A stretch of DNA of 43,577 nucleotides, taken from NCBI GenBank assembly GCA_938092255.1, contig CALKHF010000038.1, forward strand, positions 1 through 43,577, given 5' to 3'. The DNA comes from an uncultured Flavobacteriales bacterium (GTDB taxonomy: Bacteria; Bacteroidota; Bacteroidia; Flavobacteriales_D; Crocinitomicaceae). The translations under genes were made by a program, and so were the position numbers. Below the pieces are notes generated by a model. It was not told the DNA's origin and made no database searches. It saw nothing but the letters and a program-made list of their open reading frames with translations. Position 1 is the stretch's first letter; every line of letters starts with the position of its first letter. Shown piece after piece: positions 28,869 through 38,017 of this stretch.

Positions 28869-30164
28869 TTATTTAGAATTCATGGCATCTTCTATCTCCT
28901 CTACCTCAAGCGGAATATCAGCCATTAAATTAAATGGCACCCCACTTTTCTGAACAACGAGGTCATCCTCAAGTCTGATCCCCAAACCTTCTTCTGGAAT
29001 ATATATTCCAGGTTCACAGGTAAAAACCATTCCTGCCTCTATAGGTGCATTCCACAATCCTACATCATGCGTGTCTAGGCCAATAAAATGAGACGTCCCA
29101 TGCATAAAATACTTTTTATATGCTGGCCAATCTGGATTCTGATTTTTAATCTCATCGAGTGAAATCAATTTTAAATTAACGAGTTGTTCCTCCATTAAAT
29201 GACCCACCTGTTTATGGTAATCATTCATCATAACCCCTGGAACTAAAAGCTTTTCAGCCTCGGTTTTTACATGTAAAACAGAATTGTATACTTCCTTCTG
29301 ACGGTCAGTAAAACGTCCATTTACAGGAATGCATCTTGTAAGGTCTGAGGCATAATTTGCATATTCTGCACCAACATCCAATAAGATTACATCACCATCC
29401 AAGCATTCCTGATTGTTTTCAATATAATGTAAGACGCACGCATTCTTACCTGAGGCGACAATGGGTGTATACGCAAATCCTTGAGATGAATTCATTAAAA
29501 ACTCATGAATAAGTTCTGCCTCAATATGATGCTCCCAAACACCTGGCCTAATGAATTTCAGTAACCTGTTAACTCCTGCCTTAGTAATGTCACATGCCTT
29601 TTGCATCAATTCAATTTCAATCGGATCTTTAATGGATCTGATTTTATGCATAATCGGAGCTGACTTATATGTTCTATGCGCAGGATAATCCTGTTTCACT
29701 TTTTTAATAAACCGGTCTTCTCTTGTTTCTACCTCAGTATTTGCTCTTAAATGCTCATTGGTATTTAAATATACCCCATCAGCCTCAGCCATCATTTGCT
29801 TAAAAATTGTCGGAAAATCCTGAAGCCAATAAACTGTTTTTATTCCTGATACCTCAAAAGCATTTTTTTTATCCAACTTTTCACCTTCCCAAATGGCTAT
29901 TAATTCACTCGTTTCCTTTAAAAACAGAACCTCTTTGTGTTTTTCCGTTGAAGCTTCTGGAAATAGGACCAATATAGATTCCTCTTGATCTACACCAGAT
30001 AGATGTAGAATATCACGATGCTGCTGAAATGGCATGGTACTATCAGCACTTATGGGGAATATGTCATTCGAATTAAAAACAGCCAGTGACTTAGGCTCCA
30101 TACGTGAAACAAAATTCTTTCTGTTGTTTATGTATAGACTGGCATTTATTCTTTGATATTTCAT
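28869..30164 (-). CDS. pepP: Aminopeptidase P (M24B) family
   Basis: Metal-site motifs ILLDVGAEYANYASDLTRCIPVNGRFT, HGTSHFIGLDTHDVG, FTCEPGIYIPEEGLGIRLEDD. Confidence 0.93.
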   Translation of the reverse strand: MKYQRINASLYINNRKNFVSRMEPKSLAVFNSNDIFPISADSTMPFQQHRDILHLSGVDQEESILVLFPEASTEKHKEVLFLKETSELIAIWEGEKLDKKNAFEVSGIKTVYWLQDFPTIFKQMMAEADGVYLNTNEHLRANTEVETREDRFIKKVKQDYPAHRTYKSAPIMHKIRSIKDPIEIELMQKACDITKAGVNRLLKFIRPGVWEHHIEAELIHEFLMNSSQGFAYTPIVASGKNACVLHYIENNQECLDGDVILLDVGAEYANYASDLTRCIPVNGRFTDRQKEVYNSVLHVKTEAEKLLVPGVMMNDYHKQVGHLMEEQLVNLKLISLDEIKNQNPDWPAYKKYFMHGTSHFIGLDTHDVGLWNAPIEAGMVFTCEPGIYIPEEGLGIRLEDDLVVQKSGVPFNLMADIPLEVEEIEDAMNSK

Positions 30165-30426
30165 GAAAATTATTTTTGGCTAATTTACCGAAAAAGGTCC
30201 AAGGTAGATATATGAATTTTAAAACAAATCAATTAGAGACCTCAGAGGCAAAGTGTCAACATTTTTCCTTTTTGAGTGAAAAATCATATCTCCCCAATAC
30301 ATTACAGATATCATAGGAATCAAGGTTAAATACGTACAAAAGGTAAAATATGATGTGAATTTTTATAGTGTGTGAACTTTTTAGCGTGCACTTTGTTTAA
30401 ACATTAAATCAAAAAACTTAAACAAA

Positions 30427-31191
30427 ATGAATACTTTATTACTTTCCGGCGACTTTAAAGAAATGTTGCCAAACGATTATGTCGGTTTTACATTCTTTGT
30501 AGGATGTATGGCGATGATGGCTGCTTCAGCCTTTTTCTTTTTATCAATGAACTCATTTGACCGTAAATGGAAAACTTCTATTTTGGTTTCCGGTCTTATC
30601 ACATTCATTGCTGCAGTGCACTATTATTACATGCGTGATTATTGGGCAGGATCTGTTGAAGTGTATGGTTTAGAAGGTGGTAAATCACCAACCTTCTTTA
30701 GATATGTAGATTGGATTCTTACCGTTCCGTTGATGTGCGTGGAGTTTTATTTAATACTTAAAATAGCAGGTGCTACAAAAAAATTAATGTGGACTTTAAT
30801 TGGAGCTTCTGTTGTAATGCTTGTTACTGGTTATTTCGGTGAGGCAGTTTACCAAGACAACGCAGCACTATGGGGATTCATCTCGGGAGCTGCATACTTC
30901 TACATTGTTTATTTAATCATGTTTGGAGAAGCAAAAGAGCTAGCAACAAAAGCCGGTGGAAGTGTTCTTAGTGCACACAACATGCTTGTGAAATTTGTAC
31001 TAATAGGGTGGGCCATTTATCCTCTTGGATATATGATTGGAACTGCTGACGGACAATGGTATTCTTTTATGGGTGATATTGGAATTGACATGAACGTTGT
31101 ATACAATATTGGTGATGCAATTAATAAAATCGGATTTGGACTTGTTGTATATAGTTTAGCCGTAGCTTCAACATCCAAAGATGCTGCATAA
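30427..31191 (+). CDS. Proteorhodopsin (light-driven proton-pump type, DTE motif, Met at position 105)
   Basis: Helix C RYVDWILTVPLMCVEFYLILK aligns D97, T101, E108 and M105 (GPR numbering); helix B AAVHYYYMRDYW has His75; helix G VYNIGDAINKIGFGLVVYSLA has the Schiff-base Lys. Confidence 0.97.
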   Translation: MNTLLLSGDFKEMLPNDYVGFTFFVGCMAMMAASAFFFLSMNSFDRKWKTSILVSGLITFIAAVHYYYMRDYWAGSVEVYGLEGGKSPTFFRYVDWILTVPLMCVEFYLILKIAGATKKLMWTLIGASVVMLVTGYFGEAVYQDNAALWGFISGAAYFYIVYLIMFGEAKELATKAGGSVLSAHNMLVKFVLIGWAIYPLGYMIGTADGQWYSFMGDIGIDMNVVYNIGDAINKIGFGLVVYSLAVASTSKDAA

Positions 31192-31215
31192 AAAAATCTT
31201 TCCTTAATTTAGTTT

Positions 31216-31240
31216 AAACGGGACTTTGGTCCCGTTTTTT
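31216..31240 (+). terminator. Intrinsic terminator downstream of proteorhodopsin
   Basis: AAACGGGAC-TTTG-GTCCCGTTTTTT hairpin plus U-tract. Confidence 0.88.
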
Positions 31241-31751
31241 ATTTGAACCAACTCGAGTATTTTAAATAGTTATCGGCAATTCGTTTTACCTCCCCATCAA
31301 ACAATTCGGGAGATAAAGATTTGACTTTTTTTGCTGGAACACCTGCGTATATAGCCCAAGATTCAACATGGGTTCCTTCAAGAAGTACAGCTCCTGCAGC
31401 AACAATACAATTAGAGTCAATCAAACAGTTATCCATTACAATGGATCCCATCCCTATAAGGACATTGTTACCAATTTTGCATCCATGAACCAAAGCATTG
31501 TGACCAATGGATACGTTATTGCCAATATTCACCTTTGTTTTTTCAAAGGTGCAGTGTATCACCGCCCCATCTTGTACATTTACCTTGTCTCCTATTCGTA
31601 TTGAATTTACATCACCACGAATTACCGCATTAAACCATACCGAGCAATCTTTACCCATTTTTACATCACCAACTACGGTGGCATTTTCTGCTAACCAACA
31701 GTTATCTCCGAATAACGGTGATTTGCCCCTACAAGATTTAATTAGTGCCAT
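31239..31751 (-). CDS. Gamma-carbonic anhydrase family (left-handed beta-helix hexapeptide) protein
   Basis: WLAENATVVGDVKMGKDCSVWFNAVIRGDVNSIRIGDKVNVQDGAVIHC...VSIGHNALVHGCKIGNNVLIGMGSIVMD. Confidence 0.9.
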   Translation of the reverse strand: MALIKSCRGKSPLFGDNCWLAENATVVGDVKMGKDCSVWFNAVIRGDVNSIRIGDKVNVQDGAVIHCTFEKTKVNIGNNVSIGHNALVHGCKIGNNVLIGMGSIVMDNCLIDSNCIVAAGAVLLEGTHVESWAIYAGVPAKKVKSLSPELFDGEVKRIADNYLKYSSWFK

Positions 31752-31752
31752 G

Positions 31753-33894
31753 TTATACCTCAATTAATTCCAAATCTACCTGTCTTTTTCTTGGACTCAC
31801 TTCGTATATTCTAACTTTTACTCGGTCACCAAAATTGTATTCTTTTTGGGTTCTTGAACCAATAATTCGAAATGAATCTTGATCAAAACGAAAACGGTCA
31901 CCGGGAATCGCATTCATTGGAACCATTCCCTCACAATGATTTTCATCCATGCGGACATACATCCCATGATCCGCAATTCCAGAAATTACACCTTCAAATT
32001 CTTCGCCAATAAATTCTTGAACGAATAAGGTGTGAAAATATTTTGTCGATTCTCTTTCGGATTCAGATGCTTTTTTCTCATTACCCGAAATGTGTTTACA
32101 AACCTGTTCTAGTCCTTTGTCAAATTTATGACCTGACTTACTCAGTTTGTTTTCTAGCATTCGATGGATAATTAAGTCAGCATACCTTCTTATTGGTGAT
32201 GTAAAATGAGTATAGTATGGAAAAGCAAGCCCATAATGACCAATATTTTCAACTTCGTAAGTTGCTTTTGCCATGGATCGAATTGCCATTGACTGAATCA
32301 TAGAATATTCATTTTTTAACCTAATATCACCAAGTAATTTGTTAATGTTTTTTGATATGCTTTCGGGTTGAGTTAGATCGACACTATATCCAAATTTTTT
32401 AATAAAAACCGAAAAGACATCAAGCTTGGCTGGGTCGGGTGTATCATGTACGCGATAAATACACGTGGTTTTTTGCTCATTTTCATTGGGCTTACCCAAA
32501 AACATAGCAACGTGACGATTTGCCAACAGCATAAACTCCTCAACTAATTTGTGTGCATCTTTTGATGTTTTAATCAGTATTCCTTCAGGGAATCCATTTT
32601 CCCCCAATTTGAACCTCATCTCTTCTGATTCAATACTCAAAGCACCATTTTTCAATCTACGTTTTCGCATTACCTTGGCAATCTTATCTAGAAGCTTTAG
32701 CTCTGAAGCGTGATCACCTTCATCACCCATTATGATGTCTTGCGCCTCTTCATAAGTGAACCTTCTGTCCGAATGTATAACGCCTTTACCGTACCATTCT
32801 TTAAACACCTTTCCACTTTCATCCATTTCAAACGCGGTAGAAAAAGTGTATTTATCTTCATGAGGACGCAACGAACATGCTACATTCGACAATTGTTCAG
32901 GAAGCATTGGTATTACTCTGTCCACTAAATAAACGGAGTTAGATCTCTTCACTGCCTCCTTATCCATATGACTGTTTGGTTTTACATAATGACTGACATC
33001 AGCAATATGTACACCTATTTCAAGATTGCCATTAGGCAAACGTTCTATGGAAATGGCATCATCAAAATCTTTAGCATCTAAAGGATCAATAGTAAATGTG
33101 AGTATGTTTCTAAAATCTCGACGTCTTTTTATTTCATCAGAATCTAGTTCAATTTTCACGTATTCTGCCTCATTAATAACTTCTTGAGGGAATTCTGGTT
33201 CTATTCCGTGATTATAAAGAATAGATAGCATTTCTGCATCATTGCTGCCTGATGCCCCCAGAACTGTCGATACCTCGCCATAGGGAGTGTTCGAACCTTT
33301 CGGCCAAGCAGTGATTTTCGCCAATACCTTTTGACCATGCTTCGCTCCATTTGTTTTAGATAATGGAATGATGATCTCTGTGCCCATTCTATTATTATCA
33401 GGTATGAGAAGTGCATCTTTTCTAGATATTCGTAATTCACCAACAAAAAGCACTTTATCTCTTTTCAATACCTCAACAACCACGCCCTCGTTCCTAGACT
33501 TTCCCTCCTTAATAATTTTTATTCTAACCTGATCACTTTGAAGTGCCCTATTTGTATTTTGGGGTGCAATATATACATCTCTTTCTTCATCATCGACAGA
33601 AACAAATCCCGCTCCTCTTTGGGTAATATCTATACTTCCTTCCAAATATTGAGAATTCTGTAGGCTTTTAAATGTAAAATGATTAACCCTTTCAATTGAA
33701 TCATGCTTAACAAGCATGTTTAACTCATCAAATACATTTTGTCTTGAATTCGGATCACGGGCATCAATAATTTGACAAATTTCTTTGTGAGTAAGTTGTG
33801 CGTCCTTATTTTTTTCAAAAACTTGAATTAAAAGGGGTCTTATTGAATTTCGTTTAACGCCTTTTTTAGAATGTTTTCTTCTCTTTTTTGACAT
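31753..33894 (-). CDS. rnr: Ribonuclease R
   Basis: RNB motif FTIDPLDAKDFDDAISIERLPNGNLEIGVHIADVSHYV; HFTSPIRRYADLIIHR; C-terminal S1 domain FEGVISGIADHGMYVRMDE. Confidence 0.97.
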   Translation of the reverse strand: MSKKRRKHSKKGVKRNSIRPLLIQVFEKNKDAQLTHKEICQIIDARDPNSRQNVFDELNMLVKHDSIERVNHFTFKSLQNSQYLEGSIDITQRGAGFVSVDDEERDVYIAPQNTNRALQSDQVRIKIIKEGKSRNEGVVVEVLKRDKVLFVGELRISRKDALLIPDNNRMGTEIIIPLSKTNGAKHGQKVLAKITAWPKGSNTPYGEVSTVLGASGSNDAEMLSILYNHGIEPEFPQEVINEAEYVKIELDSDEIKRRRDFRNILTFTIDPLDAKDFDDAISIERLPNGNLEIGVHIADVSHYVKPNSHMDKEAVKRSNSVYLVDRVIPMLPEQLSNVACSLRPHEDKYTFSTAFEMDESGKVFKEWYGKGVIHSDRRFTYEEAQDIIMGDEGDHASELKLLDKIAKVMRKRRLKNGALSIESEEMRFKLGENGFPEGILIKTSKDAHKLVEEFMLLANRHVAMFLGKPNENEQKTTCIYRVHDTPDPAKLDVFSVFIKKFGYSVDLTQPESISKNINKLLGDIRLKNEYSMIQSMAIRSMAKATYEVENIGHYGLAFPYYTHFTSPIRRYADLIIHRMLENKLSKSGHKFDKGLEQVCKHISGNEKKASESERESTKYFHTLFVQEFIGEEFEGVISGIADHGMYVRMDENHCEGMVPMNAIPGDRFRFDQDSFRIIGSRTQKEYNFGDRVKVRIYEVSPRKRQVDLELIEV

Positions 33895-33949
33895 ATGGTA
33901 AAAGTAGACAATTAATTGTCAGTGTAGAAGAAATTGAAAAGGGGATTGA

Positions 33950-34681
33950 TTAATGCTTTACGATTACTTTTCGCATGATGGATTTCATCCCAGGAATATC
34001 AAAGGAAATGATATAAATACCACTTTTAAATGACGATATATCTATTTTTTCAGAAGAAGAAACATTTTTTTGAATTACAAGATTCCCAAGTACATCAACC
34101 ATCTTCATTTTAGCACCTTGAACACCATTCATTGAAACCTGAATAAAATCAGATGCTGGATTCGGAGCAATGGATACTGAAACAGGTTCTGCCTCTTCAA
34201 CGCCCAATGTGTAAATGAAAACTAAATCAACAGAGTCTATGTAAAGGCTACCGTTATAAGATATGTAATAGCGATAGTGCCCACTACCTTGAGCTAAATC
34301 CTCAGGATCAATGGATACTTTTAATTTACCATATTCTCCTTCCCCAACAACAAAAGAACCCGATGTTGGCGTCGTCCATGGATTTCCATTCATTTGACTC
34401 GAAGAATAACAAGTACCTCCAAAAGTATCAGTAGAATGACCCCAACACAAGTTATCAGTCCATCCTGATGGAACATCAACTTGATAACGGGTTACTCTCC
34501 AGGTTGCTGACGCACCCACATTATTAATATCAAAAGAAATATCAACAGATTCAGGAGTTGAAACAGCAACTTCGTGGGTTCCTCCAGAAATCACGTCAGA
34601 GTTGCCACTTACATTTATGGTTGTTTGTGATGAAACGAACAATGGTAAAAGCAAACAAGAAAGGAAATATAGTTTTTTCAT
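33950..34681 (-). CDS. Secreted protein with type A T9SS C-terminal sorting domain
   Basis: Signal peptide (FVSSQ|TT); C-terminus VSIAPNPASDFIQVSMNGVQGAKMKMVDVLGNLV...ISSFKSGIYIISFDIPGMKSIMRKVIVKH. Confidence 0.88.
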   Translation of the reverse strand: MKKLYFLSCLLLPLFVSSQTTINVSGNSDVISGGTHEVAVSTPESVDISFDINNVGASATWRVTRYQVDVPSGWTDNLCWGHSTDTFGGTCYSSSQMNGNPWTTPTSGSFVVGEGEYGKLKVSIDPEDLAQGSGHYRYYISYNGSLYIDSVDLVFIYTLGVEEAEPVSVSIAPNPASDFIQVSMNGVQGAKMKMVDVLGNLVIQKNVSSSEKIDISSFKSGIYIISFDIPGMKSIMRKVIVKH

Positions 34682-34691
34682 AATGTACTAA

Positions 34692-34722
34692 CAAATATAC
34701 GTTTTATATATAAATTGACAAA
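34692..34722 (-). promoter_or_regulatory. Bacteroidetes primary-sigma promoter TTTG-N19-TATATTTG
   Basis: Minus strand TTTGTCAATTTATATATAAAACGTATATTTG: exact -33 TTTG and -7 TAnnTTTG with 19-nt spacer, ending 10 nt before the start codon at 34681. Confidence 0.7.
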
Positions 34723-34817
34723 ATTTGAGCAAATTCAGTGCCAAATTCCAAACATTGTATTTTTGATTACTTTTGGATTGGCATTCTATTTGCTAAGTAT
34801 CAAATAAATATTAAAAT

Positions 34818-35324
34818 ATGAAATTATCCATTATCACATTATTTTGCTTCCTAGTTGGTTTTTCTTTTTCTCAAGAAGGCCATGAAAAAAACATGAAAAA
34901 ACTACCTTCTGTTGTTCTAAAAGACCTCAAAGGAAAATCGGTTAATACCTCAGAAATGGGATTTGAAGGTCCTATAGTCATAAGTTTTTGGGCTACTTGG
35001 TGCTCTCCATGTAAGAAGGAGCTTAATACGATTCATGATTTATACCCAGATTGGCAAGATGAGACTGGTGTGACCTTAGTTGCTGTGTCAATTGATGATG
35101 AAAAAACCAAAGCACGTGTTTCTCCTTATGCCAATGCAAAAGCTTGGGATTATCAAATCTTGTTAGACCCAAACGGTGATTTTAAGCGCGCCATGGGGGT
35201 GAATAATGTGCCACATACATTTCTAATTGATAGTGAAGGAAATATTGTATATTCACACAACAATTACGCGCCGGGCGATGAAGATGAGCTTTATGAGCAT
35301 ATTCTTGAGCTAGGCTCCAAATGA
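34818..35324 (+). CDS. TlpA-like periplasmic thioredoxin-family protein
   Basis: Signal peptide; VISFWATWCSPCKKELNTIHDLYPDW; cis-Pro region NNVPHTFLIDSEGNIVYSH. Confidence 0.94.
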   Translation: MKLSIITLFCFLVGFSFSQEGHEKNMKKLPSVVLKDLKGKSVNTSEMGFEGPIVISFWATWCSPCKKELNTIHDLYPDWQDETGVTLVAVSIDDEKTKARVSPYANAKAWDYQILLDPNGDFKRAMGVNNVPHTFLIDSEGNIVYSHNNYAPGDEDELYEHILELGSK

Positions 35325-35331
35325 TGTTTAC

Positions 35332-36999
35332 ATGAAAATAAAGTTATTTATTTTAGCTCCCTTTCTTTTGGGGGCTTCTTTTTTGTTTGCACAAGGAACG
35401 ATAAGCGGAAACGCGGAAAGCACCTTCCAATATCTAAACGAAGACACTATAATTGGAGCGAATCAGCCTCCCTCAAAGGGCTTAATCAATTCATACATGA
35501 ATGTCTTTTACACCAATGGCAACTTTAAGGCGGGAATGAGGCTAGAGTCCTACCTTCCGAGAATTCAGGGTTACCCCAACAGATTTGATGGTACGGGTTT
35601 AGGAATGCGCTACGTTGGATATGCCAATGAATTTGTGGATGTTACTTTAGGTTCATTTTACGAGCAATTTGGTGCAGGACTGGCATTAAGAGCATACGAG
35701 GACAGGGCCTTGGGATATGATAATTTACTTGATGGCGCAAGAATAATCGTCAAACCAAGAAAAGGAATTGTGTTGAAAGGCGTTTACGGATATCAAAGAC
35801 TATCATTCCAAGAAGGGCGCATCGTACATGCTGATGGAATCGTCCGGGGAATCGATGGAGAAATTCACATCAACGAAGTTTTCAAGAAAATGGAAGATTC
35901 TCAGTTGGATTTAACTTTTGGAGGTTCCTTCGTAAGTAAATATCAAAAAGATGACAACTCAACTCTCATTTTACCAGAAAACGTTGGAGCATATGGTGGG
36001 CGATTTAGAGCCTTGTACAAAAACTTTTATTTTGATGGAGAATTCATCCAAAAAGAGCAAGATCCGAGTAATGACAATGGAAACATTTACAATTACGGAC
36101 ATGCAAGTGTCTTTAACTTAAGTTATACTCAAAAAGGATTAGGTATATTGATTTCGGGCAAATCAGTTGACAACATGAGCTATCGTTCTGACAGAACAAA
36201 AGATTTACAAGATGTATTTATCAATTATCTTCCTGCATTAAACAAAACACACACCTACAATTTGGTAGCAACACTTTATCCATATGCTACACAACCGGTT
36301 GGAGAAGTTGCCTTTCAGGCGGATGTTATGTACACTTTTCTAAGAAAAACCAAGCTTGGTGGTAAATATGGAACTACAATTGGTTTTAATTATTCCACAA
36401 CTTATGAGCCTAAAAAAACATACAATTCTAACTACCCCTCTGACTCTACAGGAATCGCATACAAATCGACTCCTTTTGTAATGAGTGACAGCCTATATTG
36501 GCAGGATATTAATTTTAATATTTCTAAAAAATTCAACAAAAAATTCTCTGGAATATTGAGCTATTACAATATTCAAATCAATAATGATGTAGCAAAGATC
36601 TCAAATGATGCTCAAGGCATAATTAATGCACATATCGGAGTTGTAGAAATGCTCTTTAAATTAAAGCCGAAACATTCAATTCGAACCGAACTTCAAGCCC
36701 TATTCGTTGAGGACAAAGGAGGTGTTATTAATGATAAAGGGAATTGGTTTACAGCACTCATAGAATATACCATTTCACCGAACTATTTTTTCAGTTTTAT
36801 GAACCAGTACAATTATGGTAATCCCGACAAAACCAAACGCGTAAATTACCCAATTATGACATGTGGTTATATAAAAGGCTCCACGAGATTTACCGTTTCA
36901 TATGGTCGTCAAAGAGCTGGATTATTTTGTGTCGGTGGAGTTTGTCGATTTGTACCTGCCAACAATGGCCTTACCTTAAGTTTTACACAAAGTTTTTAA
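35332..36999 (+). CDS. DUF6029-like outer membrane beta-barrel protein
   Basis: Signal peptide (FAQ|G), GLINSYMNVFYTNGNFKAGMRLESYLPRIQGYP, C-terminal CVGGVCRFVPANNGLTLSFTQSF; position between the TlpA-like and Omp28-like genes. Confidence 0.75.
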   Translation: MKIKLFILAPFLLGASFLFAQGTISGNAESTFQYLNEDTIIGANQPPSKGLINSYMNVFYTNGNFKAGMRLESYLPRIQGYPNRFDGTGLGMRYVGYANEFVDVTLGSFYEQFGAGLALRAYEDRALGYDNLLDGARIIVKPRKGIVLKGVYGYQRLSFQEGRIVHADGIVRGIDGEIHINEVFKKMEDSQLDLTFGGSFVSKYQKDDNSTLILPENVGAYGGRFRALYKNFYFDGEFIQKEQDPSNDNGNIYNYGHASVFNLSYTQKGLGILISGKSVDNMSYRSDRTKDLQDVFINYLPALNKTHTYNLVATLYPYATQPVGEVAFQADVMYTFLRKTKLGGKYGTTIGFNYSTTYEPKKTYNSNYPSDSTGIAYKSTPFVMSDSLYWQDINFNISKKFNKKFSGILSYYNIQINNDVAKISNDAQGIINAHIGVVEMLFKLKPKHSIRTELQALFVEDKGGVINDKGNWFTALIEYTISPNYFFSFMNQYNYGNPDKTKRVNYPIMTCGYIKGSTRFTVSYGRQRAGLFCVGGVCRFVPANNGLTLSFTQSF

Positions 37000-37000
37000 T

Positions 37001-37930
37001 ATGCGTTTTCTTATAATTTTCTTTCTTTTGGGGCTTATGATTTCTTCATGTGATCATGTGAAAAACCCTTATCCAGTTGAAGTGAATCTTGAATTGGACA
37101 CCACATTGTATCCAGGATTATGGTCCGATTATGAAAATAATGAATGGCCATCTTTTACACAAAACACAAACACAACTAAAAATGTCTTAATAGAAGATTT
37201 TACAGGTCATAAATGTGTATTCTGTCCAGCCGCAGCTGAACTTGCGCATCAGTTACATGAAGAGAATCCATCAAGGGTTTTCACTGCATCAATGCATGCA
37301 GGACCGGATGGAATCGGGGATTTTCAGTCCGTGTCACCTCCGGACTACCCATTAGATTTCACAAATCCTGAAGGAGTTGAAATCGGCCTCTATTTCGGGG
37401 AAAATGATGGAGGGTTCCCAGGGAATCCACGTGGAACGATTAATAGATTTAATAACGGTACTGTTTTTCAAAGTCCAAACCAGTGGACAAGTATGGTTAA
37501 TGATCAATTGATTTCAAATGCTTTAAAAGTAAACATACAATCAAAGCTTAATTATTATCCGGAAACTAACGGCGCTTTTTTACATGTTGAATTGGATCCT
37601 ATTGATGAAAGTATAACATCCAAACTCGGAATTGCCGTTTATTTGATTGAAGACTCCTTGGTCGGCGATCAAAAAATGATCGACAACTCACACAATTCGA
37701 GCTATATTCATCGAGATATTCATCGAGGTAATTTGAACGGAACGGCCTTTGGAAGGCCTGTATCAAGTGATGATTTAATTGAAGAAAATTATTATATAAA
37801 TTACAGCTTCAAAGTACCGAATCAATTGGACGGACAATATAATGCATCAAATATGCATTTATTGGTTTACGCTTTCAATACCGAAACCTGGGAAATCTAC
37901 CAGGTAGTGAAGCAGAAAATCATCCCTTAA
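37001..37930 (+). CDS. Omp28-like lipoprotein with thioredoxin-like CxxC
   Basis: Lipobox MISSC; VLIEDFTGHKCVFCPAAAELAHQL and GFPGNPRGTINRF, characteristic of Omp28-related proteins. Confidence 0.88.
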   Translation: MRFLIIFFLLGLMISSCDHVKNPYPVEVNLELDTTLYPGLWSDYENNEWPSFTQNTNTTKNVLIEDFTGHKCVFCPAAAELAHQLHEENPSRVFTASMHAGPDGIGDFQSVSPPDYPLDFTNPEGVEIGLYFGENDGGFPGNPRGTINRFNNGTVFQSPNQWTSMVNDQLISNALKVNIQSKLNYYPETNGAFLHVELDPIDESITSKLGIAVYLIEDSLVGDQKMIDNSHNSSYIHRDIHRGNLNGTAFGRPVSSDDLIEENYYINYSFKVPNQLDGQYNASNMHLLVYAFNTETWEIYQVVKQKIIP

Positions 37931-38017
37931 CGACTTTAACTGTTTTTTAACGTTTGATATAAGGTTTCTTTCTTTTTTGTTTTTTTAAAAGCATATATTT
38001 GAGTAGATATAATTACT

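Noticed and set aside
30427-31191. Sodium- (NDQ) or chloride- (NTQ) pumping rhodopsin
   Set aside because: Helix C reads D-W-I-L-T...E, i.e. the DTE proton-pump motif.
33201-33446. 81-aa minus ORF inside rnr
   Set aside because: Alternative frame within a strongly conserved RNase R gene.
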